A stretch of 64,000 nucleotides of DNA from Imperialibacter sp040222385 (GCF_040222385.1 NZ_JAVKDF010000027.1:124001-188000), one strand, 5' to 3'; shown: positions 45,352-55,018, counted from the first letter of the stretch. Notes: a model not told the origin generated them from the sequence alone. Translations and numbers: made by a program.

Positions 45352-46695
45352 CTATACAACTCCCTGCTGTAGCATGGCGTCCGCTACCTTTCTGAACCCT
45401 GCGATATTGGCACCCTTCACGTAGTCAACAATCTTGCTGCCAGCACCGTGGTTAACACAGTTTTCATGAATACTTTTCATAATAATTTTAAGCCTGTAGT
45501 CCACTTCGTCCCTCGTCCATGACAGCCGTTGGGAGTTTTGTGCCATCTCCAGTCCAGAAGTGCCCACACCGCCAGCATTAGATGCCTTACCCGGCGAAAA
45601 CAACACATCCTTGTTCCTCAGAAAGTGCATGGCTTCGGGGGTAGTGGGCATGTTAGCTCCTTCAAAAACGCCAATCACTCCATTCTTCACCAGTGTTTTG
45701 GCGTCATCTTCGTCAAGCTCATTTTGAGTGGCACAAGGGTATGCTATATCGCACTTTATTCCCCATGGCGTCTTGCCCTCGTGAAACTCCGCCTTGAACT
45801 TGTCAGCATATTCTTTTATCCTGCCTCTTCTTACATTTTTCAGGTCCTTAATAAAATCGAGTTTCTCTGCGTCAATGCCAGCGTTATCATAAACAAAACC
45901 AGAAGAGTCTGACACCGTCACAACTTTTGCGCCCAGTTCAATAAGCTTCTCGGTGGTGAACTGAGCTACATTTCCTGAGCCAGAAACCACGGCCGTTTTG
46001 CCTGCAATCTCATGACCGTGGTGCCGCAGCGCTTCGTCACTGAAGTAGACGCAGCCGTAGCCAGTCGCTTCAGGCCTGATCAGGCTGCCGCCATAGTTCA
46101 GCGACTTGCCTGTGAGCACGCCCGTAAACTCATTGGTTACTTTCTTGTATTGCCCAAAAAGGAAGCCTATTTCCCTGGCGCCTACGCCGATATCGCCTGC
46201 CGGCACATCCGTGAACTGGCCGATATGCCTGCAAAGCTCAGTCATGAAGCTTTGGCAAAACTTCATCACTTCATTGTCGCTTTTTCCCTTGGGGTCAAAG
46301 TCGGAGCCACCCTTGCCTCCACCCAGCGGAAGCGTTGTAAGACTGTTTTTAAATACCTGCTCGAACGCCAGAAATTTAAGTATGCTCAGGTTGACCGAGG
46401 GGTGAAACCTCAAACCACCTTTGTATGGCCCAATAGCAGAATTCATTTGTATCCTGAACCCTCGGTTCACTTGAATCTCTCCTTTGTCGTCCAACCAGGG
46501 CACCCTGAAAATCACCACTCGCTCTGGCTCCACCATCCTCTCCAAAATTTTGGCCCTTTTGTACACAGGATGCTCCTCCACAAAAGGAACTATCACCTCG
46601 GCAAACTCCAATACAGCTTGCAGGAATTCCTTCTCTCCGGGGTTTTTTGCTGCAGTTCTTTCCATAAATGCGGATACTAAAGCAGTGTGGTTCAT
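45352..46695 (-). CDS. gdhA: NADP-specific glutamate dehydrogenase
   Basis: The 447-aa enzyme converts 2-oxoglutarate and ammonium to glutamate with NADPH, a main route of ammonium assimilation. Visible features are GPYKGGLRFHPSV (substrate-binding Lys92), the catalytic Lys128 in LGGGKGG, RPEATGYG, and a Rossmann nucleotide site (VVSGSGNVAQF). The length matches the hexameric bacterial enzyme (E. coli GdhA is 447 aa). Upstream an A/T-rich region with TTTG followed about 19 bp later by TAATTTTTTG could be the promoter. It appears to be transcribed alone. Confidence 0.98.
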   Translation of the reverse strand: MNHTALVSAFMERTAAKNPGEKEFLQAVLEFAEVIVPFVEEHPVYKRAKILERMVEPERVVIFRVPWLDDKGEIQVNRGFRIQMNSAIGPYKGGLRFHPSVNLSILKFLAFEQVFKNSLTTLPLGGGKGGSDFDPKGKSDNEVMKFCQSFMTELCRHIGQFTDVPAGDIGVGAREIGFLFGQYKKVTNEFTGVLTGKSLNYGGSLIRPEATGYGCVYFSDEALRHHGHEIAGKTAVVSGSGNVAQFTTEKLIELGAKVVTVSDSSGFVYDNAGIDAEKLDFIKDLKNVRRGRIKEYADKFKAEFHEGKTPWGIKCDIAYPCATQNELDEDDAKTLVKNGVIGVFEGANMPTTPEAMHFLRNKDVLFSPGKASNAGGVGTSGLEMAQNSQRLSWTRDEVDYRLKIIMKSIHENCVNHGAGSKIVDYVKGANIAGFRKVADAMLQQGVV

Positions 46696-46845
46696 ATCTC
46701 TTTTTTTTAGGTGTTGATTGATCTCAAAAAATTAATATAAAAGTTTTCAGCGACAAACGTAAACTCAGCGAAAAAAACCACCTTCAGAGGGCGCTCCACT
46801 CCGTTTGCCGGTGCCTAGCACAGTGGTCATTTGAAAGTAAATGGT

Positions 46846-46853
46846 TATTTTTG
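46846..46853 (+). promoter_or_regulatory. -7 element of the gene at 46869
   Basis: TATTTTTG fits TAnnTTTG exactly and lies 15 bp before the ATG. No good -33 element is at the right distance. Confidence 0.35.
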
Positions 46854-46868
46854 TGTGAAACGTAAAAA

Positions 46869-48575
46869 ATGTCGCTTCACCACCCCATTGAACTAACCAA
46901 AGCCCAGGAGTCGAGGGCTGCTATTGAAAGAGTTTATATCGAAATGCGCCACCTGTTCAACAGTGGCATCTACAAGCCCTCGGGGGCATCCGGCCAGCAG
47001 CTCACCGACTCACTGCTCACGCTTCGGCCTGAAATTTACGGCTCAATGAACGACCCCTCAAAAGTTGAGCTGGACGGCCTGGTATATGTAATCGAACGAC
47101 TTCCAAAGGGGATAGAAGAGTGTCGTTTTATCCGGCTTATCTCAGAAGAAGGCTACCACAAATCTGGCTTTGAAGTGCTCATTCCTCATGCGAGAAAGAG
47201 AAACTGCTACAGGATTGATGACGAACAAATGTTCATTGAGGTAACCAGAGGCAGAAGTGAGATTTACGACATTCTCACTCACCTTACCTTTATGTACCAT
47301 GAAGCGGAGAAAATTAAAGAGCATGCCTATGACGGGGGTGGTAACCTGAGAAAAGAATGGCTTGCACTGGAAAGGTTGGTCACCAGTGAGCAGGATTTGA
47401 AAGGAAAAAGCAAGGAGCTTGCCTTCACTTACCTGTCGACATTGCTGGGTAGAACCTACGAGGAAACAAAGGCGGCTGTTATGCGCCTACAGTCGTCCAA
47501 GTCGAATAACAATGGTCTGTTTCACATTGTCTACTGGCTGGGAACCCTGATCATTCGTGAAAAACAGGAAAGCAAAACCATCGAAATTTCGTTTTCTCCC
47601 ACCCTCCGCCAGCGCATTGGGCACCACATGTACGGTGAGCGCTGGTCGCAGCAAATTAACAAATACCTTGTAAAAGCAAAACTGCTCGACAGACCCATCC
47701 ACGTCATCAGCGCCAACCTTCATAGTTTCCTCAACACGCTTTACTGTTTTGCGGCCTTAAAAGAATCGGAACGCAAGAAGCAAAGCCTGGAAGATGTAGC
47801 GCTTATGCTGAGCGACCCGAAAAACAAAGAGCTGAATGATCGTGTGGAAGCGTTTGCCTCCAAAAATGGCCTCCACCTTATCAAAGACAGCAACGGAACC
47901 AACATCTCTGCTCAGGTAATCGATACCGCTAAAATCAACTTTGATCTCCTTCCCACGGAGATTAAAGCAGACCTGGCAAAGTCCAAGAGCAAGAAACCAG
48001 TGCTGATTGTTTTCGATTACGCCTTTGGCGAGCAGGCCTACGAGATCATGGATGAGCTGTTGAAACCGCTGGAGGAAAACGATCAAATTTCGATCAGGGT
48101 GGCTTCTATCAATATCATGGGCAAGGCGGGCATATTGCAGGGAGGCAAAGGAGACATTATGATCCCCACAGCCCATGTGTTCGAAGGCACTGCCGACAAT
48201 TACCCCATCGTCAATGATTTCAAGGCCAGCGACTTCCACGCAAAGGGGTTATATGTTTGTGAAGGGCCTATGATCACCGTGCTTGGCACCTCTCTTCAAA
48301 ACAAAGAAGTGCTGGAATACTTCAAAAGCTCCTCGTGGAATGCCATTGGACTGGAAATGGAGGGTGCACACTATCAGAAGGCTATTCAGTCACACGCAAT
48401 TATCCGCAACAGTATCAGCAAAGACGTTGTACTAAGGTACGCCTACTACGCATCTGACAACCCTTTGGTAACGGGCAACACACTGGCTTCGGGAAGTCTG
48501 GGCCTTGTAGGTGTGAAACCCACCTACCTGATCACCACTGCCATTATCAACAAAATTTTTCGACAAGAAGATTAG
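46869..48575 (+). CDS. Conserved Bacteroidota protein with nucleosidase-like C-terminus (possibly DUF6909)
   Basis: The 568-aa cytosolic protein has a helical N-terminal half (about 1-300) without a motif I can name. The C-terminal half (about 370-568) resembles the phosphorylase/nucleosidase fold: a strand-rich core with VLIVFDYAFGEQAYE, SINIMGKAGILQGGKGDIMIP and the signature GLEMEGAHYQKAI. The last is close to the MEGAA motif that binds ribose in MTA/SAH nucleosidases and purine phosphorylases. A catalytic aspartate may lie in YYASDNPL. A nucleoside or nucleotide substrate is therefore plausible but not shown. The N-terminal region could be regulatory. Confidence 0.75.
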   Translation: MSLHHPIELTKAQESRAAIERVYIEMRHLFNSGIYKPSGASGQQLTDSLLTLRPEIYGSMNDPSKVELDGLVYVIERLPKGIEECRFIRLISEEGYHKSGFEVLIPHARKRNCYRIDDEQMFIEVTRGRSEIYDILTHLTFMYHEAEKIKEHAYDGGGNLRKEWLALERLVTSEQDLKGKSKELAFTYLSTLLGRTYEETKAAVMRLQSSKSNNNGLFHIVYWLGTLIIREKQESKTIEISFSPTLRQRIGHHMYGERWSQQINKYLVKAKLLDRPIHVISANLHSFLNTLYCFAALKESERKKQSLEDVALMLSDPKNKELNDRVEAFASKNGLHLIKDSNGTNISAQVIDTAKINFDLLPTEIKADLAKSKSKKPVLIVFDYAFGEQAYEIMDELLKPLEENDQISIRVASINIMGKAGILQGGKGDIMIPTAHVFEGTADNYPIVNDFKASDFHAKGLYVCEGPMITVLGTSLQNKEVLEYFKSSSWNAIGLEMEGAHYQKAIQSHAIIRNSISKDVVLRYAYYASDNPLVTGNTLASGSLGLVGVKPTYLITTAIINKIFRQED

Positions 48576-48732
48576 CCACATACTCAGAAACAACGCCTTA
48601 CCGCTAGGGCAAGCCGCCACCTTTTTCAACGATTATGGCAGAAATATTACATCTGTAATGATAGGGTAATAGAATAGTAATGAACAAGTTACGCTGTGTT
48701 ACGTTATTTACAGTAGCTAATTATACCAAATC

Positions 48733-48918
48733 ATGCAACTGAGTAATCTACAATCGGAAATTCTTCACTCGGTGGAGAACCTAAAGACAGATCAGCAAAA
48801 AGATGTGCTTGAGTACATCTCAGAACTGCAACTAAATGATCAGCGAGTCAAAGCAAGGCTAAAGAGCCAGGCGCTAAAAGAAATCAGGCTTGCCCTGAAG
48901 AATGAGGCGTTTGCTTAG
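48733..48918 (+). CDS. Small helical hypothetical protein, 61 aa
   Basis: The sequence MQLSNLQSEILHSVENLKTDQQKDVLEYI and the Lys/Arg-rich remainder predict two or three amphipathic helices. The QQKDVLEYI segment recalls DUF2281-like and antitoxin-type N-termini, but no toxin gene lies beside it. Its TAG stop abuts the stop codon of the convergent channel gene with no spacer. The call rests on composition and position. Confidence 0.6.
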   Translation: MQLSNLQSEILHSVENLKTDQQKDVLEYISELQLNDQRVKARLKSQALKEIRLALKNEAFA

Positions 48919-50823
48919 TTAGTCTTCTGACAGCACGATTATCTTGTCCTTACTGGAAAAGGTAATCAGATCAGATTTCTTTGGGTTAACCACTACCCCG
49001 TAGCCCTGGGTGGCATTTCTGGCATCGGAAATTTTCCGGTAGCCAATAGCTACTTCATTCTTTCTGGCGGCCGACTCCAGAATCGTGTAGAAGTTCACCG
49101 GCTTATCTACATTGATATAATCTGTAACCGGTTTTATGTAAATCTCTGAACCGTCTGCGTCAAAAAGATCCTCAAAAACCCTCATCAGGTACTTGTTCTC
49201 AGCTACCTGAGTCATCAATAAACTCAGCAGTTTATCACTAACTATAAAATCGTCGGCACTGGTAATATCTGCCAGCTGCCTGTTTCTCATGTCGAGCATT
49301 TCCGACACAATGTTCATTTTTCGTGGAGAACTGGAAGAAATATTACGCAGGTGAAGCAGGGTAATTAGTGTTTGGGCATCCGCTTCCTGAATGGGGTAGT
49401 ACTCCTGATAGCACAGCAGCATAATGTAGTCGAATGTCTGACATTTCTGTGTCTCCAAAACTGCTCTGTCCGTAGTGTCAACCATTTCAAACTCAAGAGT
49501 GAGGTTGCTCACTGTCTTCTTTAGCTTCTCTATTGGCGCTACCGCATCGTCAAACTTCGAGATTATTTTAATGGAAGATCCAGGCTGCACATAGTTGTCC
49601 AACTCCTGAATAATTGTTTTGGCCCTATTATTCCAGCCAATCAGCAAAATTGTCTCGGCGTGGGTAACATCTACTTCGGTCGTTCTTATTGAGTCCTCTT
49701 CCAAATTGAAATTTGTGCGATTAGACACAATCATTGTGTCATCGTCTTCGGTTACTCCAATCATTAAGTCGCCAGGCTGAATGACCGTGCTCATTGGTGG
49801 ATTTACCTCCACGTGGTTGTCGGAAGCGAACTGTATGCCGATGATGGCTGAGTCTTCGTAACTGAAAATAGCCTCCCTGAAAGTCTTGCCGACCAGCTTC
49901 GGCTCCTCCACAAAATAGATTTCATCGCCGCCAAAATCCATTAGCTCGATATAAACAACCGACAGCCCCGACTGACGGCTTGTTTGCACCATGATTTTGG
50001 AAACAAAGTCGTCGGAAAGGATAAGCTCCACCTCGTCTTTGCCCACCATTTTGGCAACTTCGAAGTTCCTTTTGTTTTCTATTTCTGCCGTAATATGATA
50101 CGGGGCCTGCCTTCGGTGTGGGCTGGAAATAATGGCCAGGATGGTTTTGATAATTTGGCTGTCAGAATTCTCATTCTCTTTGTCCAGAATGATGATAGAC
50201 TTTGAGTTCACAGGGTTGCCTATCTCAAGGTCATGCAAGTCGATCGGGTTACCAGTTCTGCAAATGATCTTGGTGTTCTTGGTGTTGCCAATTTTGTCCT
50301 TTATCTCGTCTTCCATCAACACCTTGTCCTTGTCAGCCAGGATCACAATCTTAGGGTTCTTCTGGTTTTCGTTAGCGATGATAAGCTCTGGAATGATGGT
50401 GAATATTTTTGAAGACCAGCCCAGAATGAGCACATGGTCCTGCTCCATTACGAACGAACGACCCTTTCTTAGCTGATCCAGTTTGTCCATAATTCCATTG
50501 GAAATCAAACCAATCAGGATACTGAGGATGACAATACCAAGCAGCGTAACCAGGAACATGAAAATCCGGAAATCCCAATGGCCATCGTGCTCGCCAATCG
50601 TACCGGGATCCAGCACGTGCATAAGGCTCGTCCAGAAGGTATCGAGAAAGTTGAGCCTGGTTACCTCATCGGGATGAATATTGGCCAAATACAGAATAGT
50701 GGCGAACATCAAAACCAGAAGCAATGCCACCAAGCCCAGGTACGAAATAAGCTTGGTAGAGCCTGCGGACATGAAATTATCAAATGCGTATTTCAGCCGG
50801 GCCTTGGTTGATTCGTTATTCAT
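48919..50823 (-). CDS. CASTOR/POLLUX-like ion channel with cytosolic NAD-binding domains
   Basis: The 634-aa protein has two membrane helices (about 25-49 and 88-112) flanking a pore loop (NFLDTFWTSLMHVLDPGTIGEHDG). A long C-terminal part of two RCK/Rossmann-type domains follows: HVLILGWSSKI at about 128 and ILLIGWNNRA at about 400. This is the layout of CASTOR/POLLUX (DMI1) channels and their bacterial homologues. The filter region lacks the K+ channel TVGYG, as in that family. It probably gates cation flux in response to a nucleotide or ion. Two Bacteroidota-type promoters were not evident upstream; the 209-bp gap to the next gene has room for one. Confidence 0.88.
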   Translation of the reverse strand: MNNESTKARLKYAFDNFMSAGSTKLISYLGLVALLLVLMFATILYLANIHPDEVTRLNFLDTFWTSLMHVLDPGTIGEHDGHWDFRIFMFLVTLLGIVILSILIGLISNGIMDKLDQLRKGRSFVMEQDHVLILGWSSKIFTIIPELIIANENQKNPKIVILADKDKVLMEDEIKDKIGNTKNTKIICRTGNPIDLHDLEIGNPVNSKSIIILDKENENSDSQIIKTILAIISSPHRRQAPYHITAEIENKRNFEVAKMVGKDEVELILSDDFVSKIMVQTSRQSGLSVVYIELMDFGGDEIYFVEEPKLVGKTFREAIFSYEDSAIIGIQFASDNHVEVNPPMSTVIQPGDLMIGVTEDDDTMIVSNRTNFNLEEDSIRTTEVDVTHAETILLIGWNNRAKTIIQELDNYVQPGSSIKIISKFDDAVAPIEKLKKTVSNLTLEFEMVDTTDRAVLETQKCQTFDYIMLLCYQEYYPIQEADAQTLITLLHLRNISSSSPRKMNIVSEMLDMRNRQLADITSADDFIVSDKLLSLLMTQVAENKYLMRVFEDLFDADGSEIYIKPVTDYINVDKPVNFYTILESAARKNEVAIGYRKISDARNATQGYGVVVNPKKSDLITFSSKDKIIVLSED

Positions 50824-51032
50824 TAATAGGGTTTAAACAACTCAAAAAAAATTTCCATTTCGTCGATGGAAACAAAATTATCTAATTTACCAGTATAGTA
50901 AAGCATAAACCTTTCAATTACCGGATATATTTGGGATAAAACACCTTTGCCCATAAAGTGATGACAAGGAATTTACTGATTGAGTATGAAAGTAATTGAC
51001 GAATAAACGCCTTCCAACTGCTGAAGGTGAGC

Positions 51033-51578
51033 TCAAAACCACCCCGTAAGCCTGAGATAATCATACAGCGTTACCCTAAACGCTTCTCTTTTTTCGTCAG
51101 ACACAAAAAGCGGCGTTTCCTCTCCATCCTTTCGCAGCACAAATCTACCCCCATCCATCGTAGCGTTATAAAGGGTGGCTGAAAAGCTTAGTTGATCCCG
51201 CATATTACCTTCCGCATAGGTGATGTGGTAATCAGGCAAAGAATCACTGCTGACCGTAATATCGATTTCATTTAGGGCACTCCACTCCTCTGACCAATTA
51301 AGCATCAAATAGGCCCTGTCCTGTCGCCAATTGAACACGATAGTTGGGATCAGCGGGGATAACGAGTCCCTATCCCATGTCTTGTGAGTATAGAGGTAAA
51401 CGCCTGCCTCCTGCTCTTCCGCTGTGGTGTAGACAGACTGCCGCATGTTCTTGAAAAAGAGTTCGGAACGGTCGGTCGTTTTAAAGTCGAGTTTTTCGAC
51501 ATCAACTTTTTTGCCCTTGTCAACGTTACATGCTAGTAGAAAAAATACACCCCCTACTAAGGTCAATACATTTTTCAT
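51033..51578 (-). CDS. Lipoprotein of unknown function, 181 aa
   Basis: The lipoprotein signal has lipobox LLAC (cysteine at residue 17), followed by NVDKGKKVDVEKLDF. The tail lacks an immediate acidic export signal, so a periplasmic-facing location is possible. The mature domain is mixed alpha/beta with conserved-looking tryptophans (TWDRDSL, FNWRQDRAYLMLNWSEEW). No family recognised. It is divergent from lemA with 72 bp between. Confidence 0.8.
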   Translation of the reverse strand: MKNVLTLVGGVFFLLACNVDKGKKVDVEKLDFKTTDRSELFFKNMRQSVYTTAEEQEAGVYLYTHKTWDRDSLSPLIPTIVFNWRQDRAYLMLNWSEEWSALNEIDITVSSDSLPDYHITYAEGNMRDQLSFSATLYNATMDGGRFVLRKDGEETPLFVSDEKREAFRVTLYDYLRLTGWF

Positions 51579-51650
51579 TTGGTAAGAATAGTGCTTCCTT
51601 TGAACACAAATGTCTCTCTGATTAGTTTTCCGCCTTATAATTATTAAACA

Positions 51651-52232
51651 ATGAAGAAAATACTTATTGCTGTTGTATTGCTGGTTGTAATTGTTGGTTT
51701 GGCCTCATCCTGTGGCTATAACAAGATGGTCAGCCTTGAAGAAGGTGTTAGTGGCCAATGGTCGCAGGTGGAAAACGTTTATCAAAGAAGGGCCGATCTT
51801 ATTCCCAACCTGGTGAATACGGTAAAGGGTTATGCTGATTTCGAAAAAGAAACCCTTACGCAGGTAGTAGAGGCCCGGGCAAAGGCAACTTCTACAACTA
51901 TTAGTGCCGACAATTTGTCTCCTGAAGGGATGCAGCAGTTTCAGCAAGCACAGGACGGGCTTGGTTCAGCGCTTAGCCGACTGATGGTAGTGGTCGAGCG
52001 TTATCCTGACTTGAAAGCCAATCAAAACTTTCTGGAGCTTCAGGCCCAGCTTGAAGGCACTGAAAACAGGATTGCTGTTGAAAGAAAAAAATTTAATGAA
52101 GTAGTTCAGGCTTACAATACAACCATACGGAGGTTTCCAGGCAACATTACAGCCGGTTTGTTTGGGTTCGATAAAAAAGGCTATTTTGAAGCTTCTGAGG
52201 GTGCAGAAAAGGCGCCTGAGGTAAAATTCTAG
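51651..52232 (+). CDS. lemA: LemA family protein
   Basis: The 193-aa protein has a hydrophobic N-terminus with a lipobox-like LASSC (about residues 16-21) and the hallmark LemA coiled-coil-like helices: VENVYQRRADLIPNLV, AQDGLGSALSRLMVVVERYPDLKA and NEVVQAYNTTIRRFPGNI. LemA folds as a helical bundle at the membrane. It is the first gene of a three-gene operon with two TPM proteins (4 bp, then a 26-bp overlap), an arrangement widespread in bacteria. The precise role is unknown. Confidence 0.97.
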   Translation: MKKILIAVVLLVVIVGLASSCGYNKMVSLEEGVSGQWSQVENVYQRRADLIPNLVNTVKGYADFEKETLTQVVEARAKATSTTISADNLSPEGMQQFQQAQDGLGSALSRLMVVVERYPDLKANQNFLELQAQLEGTENRIAVERKKFNEVVQAYNTTIRRFPGNITAGLFGFDKKGYFEASEGAEKAPEVKF

Positions 52233-52235
52233 ACT

Positions 52236-52673
52236 ATGGCGAAAGAATATTTTAGCGAAGAAGAACGCCGCAATATCGTGCAAGCGATCAAGGAGGCCGA
52301 GCTGGCCACCTCCGGCGAAATTAGGGTACACATCGAAAGACATTGTCAGAAAGATGTGCTGGACAGAGCTGCGGAGGTCTTTTCTACATTGAACATGCAG
52401 AAGACCAAGCAACGAAACGGCGTTCTTTTTTACCTGGCTGTAGAAGATCACCAGTTTGCGATAATTGGTGATGCCGGCATCAACCAGGTGGTGCCTGACC
52501 ATTACTGGGGCGATATCAAAGACCACATGAAGGATCGCTTCGTGTCGGGACAGCTCACCCTTGGCCTGAGTGATGGCATCCGCATGGCTGGCGCCCAGCT
52601 AAAAGAGCATTTCCCTTACCAAAAAGACGACGTAAACGAACTCCCTGATGACATTTCCTTTGGCCAAAATTAA
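52236..52673 (+). CDS. TPM domain protein
   Basis: The 145-aa protein is a single TPM domain (TLP18.3/Psb32/MOLO-1): TSGEIRVHIERHC, QRNGVLFYLAVEDHQFAIIGDAGINQ and LSDGIRMAGAQLKEHFP. Homologues in plants have been linked to photosystem II repair and the fold can bind metal; the bacterial role is not settled. No signal peptide is visible. It overlaps the next gene by 26 bp. Confidence 0.92.
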   Translation: MAKEYFSEEERRNIVQAIKEAELATSGEIRVHIERHCQKDVLDRAAEVFSTLNMQKTKQRNGVLFYLAVEDHQFAIIGDAGINQVVPDHYWGDIKDHMKDRFVSGQLTLGLSDGIRMAGAQLKEHFPYQKDDVNELPDDISFGQN

Positions 52674-53445
52674 GCTTTTCTATTTTTTAACTGGTTTAGT
52701 GTTCATGACCAGCCTGGCGGCTTCGGCGCAGGATTTCCCGAAGCCAATGTCGCCGCCAAGGATCGTGAACGACTATGCGAACTTGCTTAGCCAACAGGAA
52801 ACTAACATGTTGGAAAACAAACTCAGGGGATATCGGGACACTACCTCCAATGAGTTCGCCGTTGTGATATTGGAAACAATTGGACAAGACGACATTGACC
52901 TTTATGGAGCCGAATTGGCTCAAAAATGGGGCATTGGAAAAAAAGGCAAAGAAAACGGCGTGTTAGTTTTAGTTGCAATTAGTGACCGAAAGGTGAGCAT
53001 AAGCACTGGCTACGGGCTAGAAGGTGCTATTCCCGATGCCTATGCAAAAAGAGTCATTGAAAAGTACATAGCGCCTAATTTCAGAGAGCAAAAGTATTTC
53101 CAGGGACTGGATCAGGCAACCAGCATACTCATGAGCATGGCCTCAGGAGAGTTCAAGGCCGACCCAAGAACGGCAAAGAAAACCCCGGGGGTTCTGTCTC
53201 TAATATTGGTCTTCTTCTTTGTTATTATTCCGATCATCTCCGTTTTCCGGGGAAGAAGAGGGCATTTTTCTTCACGCAAACCTGGCTTCTGGACAATGCT
53301 CTTCCTCATGTCGAGCATGAACCGGGGCCGTGGCAATACTTTCAATGATTTCAACAGTGGCAGAGGAAGCTTTGGCGGCGGGAGCGACTTTGGTGGTTTT
53401 GGGGGTGGAAGCTTTGGTGGCGGTGGCGCCAGCGGTTCCTGGTAG
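52648..53445 (+). CDS. TPM domain membrane protein with Gly-rich tail (YgcG-like)
   Basis: The 265-aa protein has a signal peptide (about residues 1-28, ending SAQ), a TPM domain (residues 38-160, with VNDYANLLSQQE, FAVVILETIG and GKKGKENGVLVLVA), and a transmembrane helix (about 178-192). A glycine/serine/phenylalanine-rich tail (GGSDFGGFGGGSFGGG) ends the protein. This is the YgcG arrangement. The coding region overlaps the upstream TPM gene and the start was chosen because it yields a proper signal peptide. Its TAG abuts the TGA of the convergent methyltransferase gene. Confidence 0.93.
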   Translation: MTFPLAKIKLFYFLTGLVFMTSLAASAQDFPKPMSPPRIVNDYANLLSQQETNMLENKLRGYRDTTSNEFAVVILETIGQDDIDLYGAELAQKWGIGKKGKENGVLVLVAISDRKVSISTGYGLEGAIPDAYAKRVIEKYIAPNFREQKYFQGLDQATSILMSMASGEFKADPRTAKKTPGVLSLILVFFFVIIPIISVFRGRRGHFSSRKPGFWTMLFLMSSMNRGRGNTFNDFNSGRGSFGGGSDFGGFGGGSFGGGGASGSW

Positions 53446-54060
53446 TCAGTCTTTTCTAAACACCAGCGTTGTCATGCATCTAACGTCATCTACGACCGTA
53501 GTCTTCACAGGTTCTATAAGCTGCCACGAAAAGTTGTCAGCGATCTCTTCGATCAACCTTCTGTTGAGTAAAAACCTTATGGATCCATCAGGAATCAGGT
53601 AACGACCGTTTCCCTGGTCTTCGGTAGTCTCGGGCAGACCAATATCACTGGTCATGCGAATAAAAAGAATGCCGTCAGGGGCTAATACCCTAAACAACTC
53701 GGCGACCTGTTTACGGAAACCTTCCACACTTTCGGCAAAGTGCAACACAGCACTGCTGATGACAATGTCAAAGTAACCGGCTGGCAACGGCAAACTCTCA
53801 GCATTTCCCTCTATCAGCTTTCTTTCATCAAAGTCCGGCCTGATTCCCTTGAGCAAATACCTGAGCATCTTCAATGCAGAAGGGTTTTGATCGAAACCAT
53901 ACACATCAAAGCCTTCTCTGGCAAAATAGACGAGGTTTCGTCCCTCCCCACAGCCGACGTCTAACACCTTGCTTTTTCCTTCAAAGCGGCCCTTAAGTAT
54001 TTGATCCAAAAGGTATATGTCGATGTTGCCCAACTGGGCATTGAGTTCCCTGAAGTTCAT
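53446..54060 (-). CDS. Class I SAM-dependent methyltransferase
   Basis: The 204-aa protein has the SAM-binding motif I VLDVGCGEGRNL (about residues 33-44), an acidic motif II (YGFDQNP) and the motif III region FDIVISSAVLHF. It belongs with UbiE/BioC- and tellurite-resistance-type enzymes. The substrate is not predictable. It overlaps the patatin gene by 4 bp (ATGA), so the two are translationally coupled. Confidence 0.93.
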   Translation of the reverse strand: MNFRELNAQLGNIDIYLLDQILKGRFEGKSKVLDVGCGEGRNLVYFAREGFDVYGFDQNPSALKMLRYLLKGIRPDFDERKLIEGNAESLPLPAGYFDIVISSAVLHFAESVEGFRKQVAELFRVLAPDGILFIRMTSDIGLPETTEDQGNGRYLIPDGSIRFLLNRRLIEEIADNFSWQLIEPVKTTVVDDVRCMTTLVFRKD

Positions 54061-54950
54061 TGCTCCGATTCCGACAAAAGGTTGGATGCCTTCAAGGCCT
54101 CTTCAAATGCCTGCCTTCCGGCTTCTATTATTTCCTTGGCCCTGTAGAACTCAAATGTGGAACAAGCCTGCCTTGACACCTCAACACTTAACTCCGGCTT
54201 GTATTGCTTCAAAAGCTCGGACGTAAGCCGATCCTGCAGAAGGTCGAGGGAGTCGTTGAGCAAATCAAAGAACCCTAGTTTCTTCTTTGCTGAGCTGGAG
54301 CCAGGAATCACCTTGCTTATCTGACTCATCATCTCCTCCAGCCGCTTTGTGTATTGATTAGATTCTTTTTTCTCGGGTTTCTTCAAAGGGCTAACGTACG
54401 GCTTGAACGCATTTACATTGGAAACAACGAGGATGTCGCCTTTTGTTCTTTTCACTCTATCAGCAGGCACGGGGTTGGTCACACCGCCGTCTACATACAA
54501 ACTGTCTCCCGACTTAAGGGGAGTGAGCACTGTGGGTATGGCTACGGACGCTCTGATAGCATGGTACATACTCCCGGAGTCGAACACCTTCTCTTTTTGC
54601 GTATTAAGGTCAGTTGAAACGGCAATGAACGGGATTTGCATTTCTTCAATAGGCCGATCAGGAATAAATTTTTCCAGGTTCTTGAAAACCTTTTCCCCCC
54701 TGATGAACCCTTGCGAACTGAAAGTAAAGTCGATGAGCTTAAAAACCTCAACTCGATCAAGGTTGCAAATCCACTCCTTGAATTCCGCCAACTTGCCACA
54801 AGCATGAAACGCACCGACAACCGATCCCATGGACGAACCAGCAATCGAGGTGATCTCGAAGCCGTGGTCAATGAGCCCTTCGATAACGCCAATATGAGCG
54901 ACTCCCCTGGCCCCACCACTTGAAAGCACCAACGCAACTTTTTTACCCAT
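54057..54950 (-). CDS. Patatin-like phospholipase (RssA-type)
   Basis: The 297-aa protein carries the patatin Ser-Asp dyad: Ser40 in GSSMGS, preceded by the oxyanion loop GGARGVAH, and Asp154 in VDGGVTNP. It hydrolyses acyl esters, probably phospholipids, and lacks a signal peptide. Homologues of this size resemble RssA and the NTE-like family. It starts the two-gene unit with the methyltransferase and is divergent from the VOC gene with 68 bp between. Confidence 0.95.
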   Translation of the reverse strand: MGKKVALVLSSGGARGVAHIGVIEGLIDHGFEITSIAGSSMGSVVGAFHACGKLAEFKEWICNLDRVEVFKLIDFTFSSQGFIRGEKVFKNLEKFIPDRPIEEMQIPFIAVSTDLNTQKEKVFDSGSMYHAIRASVAIPTVLTPLKSGDSLYVDGGVTNPVPADRVKRTKGDILVVSNVNAFKPYVSPLKKPEKKESNQYTKRLEEMMSQISKVIPGSSSAKKKLGFFDLLNDSLDLLQDRLTSELLKQYKPELSVEVSRQACSTFEFYRAKEIIEAGRQAFEEALKASNLLSESEQ

Positions 54951-55018
54951 GTGTAAAAATAGTTTTTAACAGCCACTTTAATATGTAAATTTTCGACCTA
55001 AATCTAAACTTTAACACG

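Noticed and set aside
46012..46680. A 222-codon frame on the plus strand inside gdhA
   Set aside because: It lies wholly antisense to a highly conserved enzyme gene, has no promoter and has unlikely composition.
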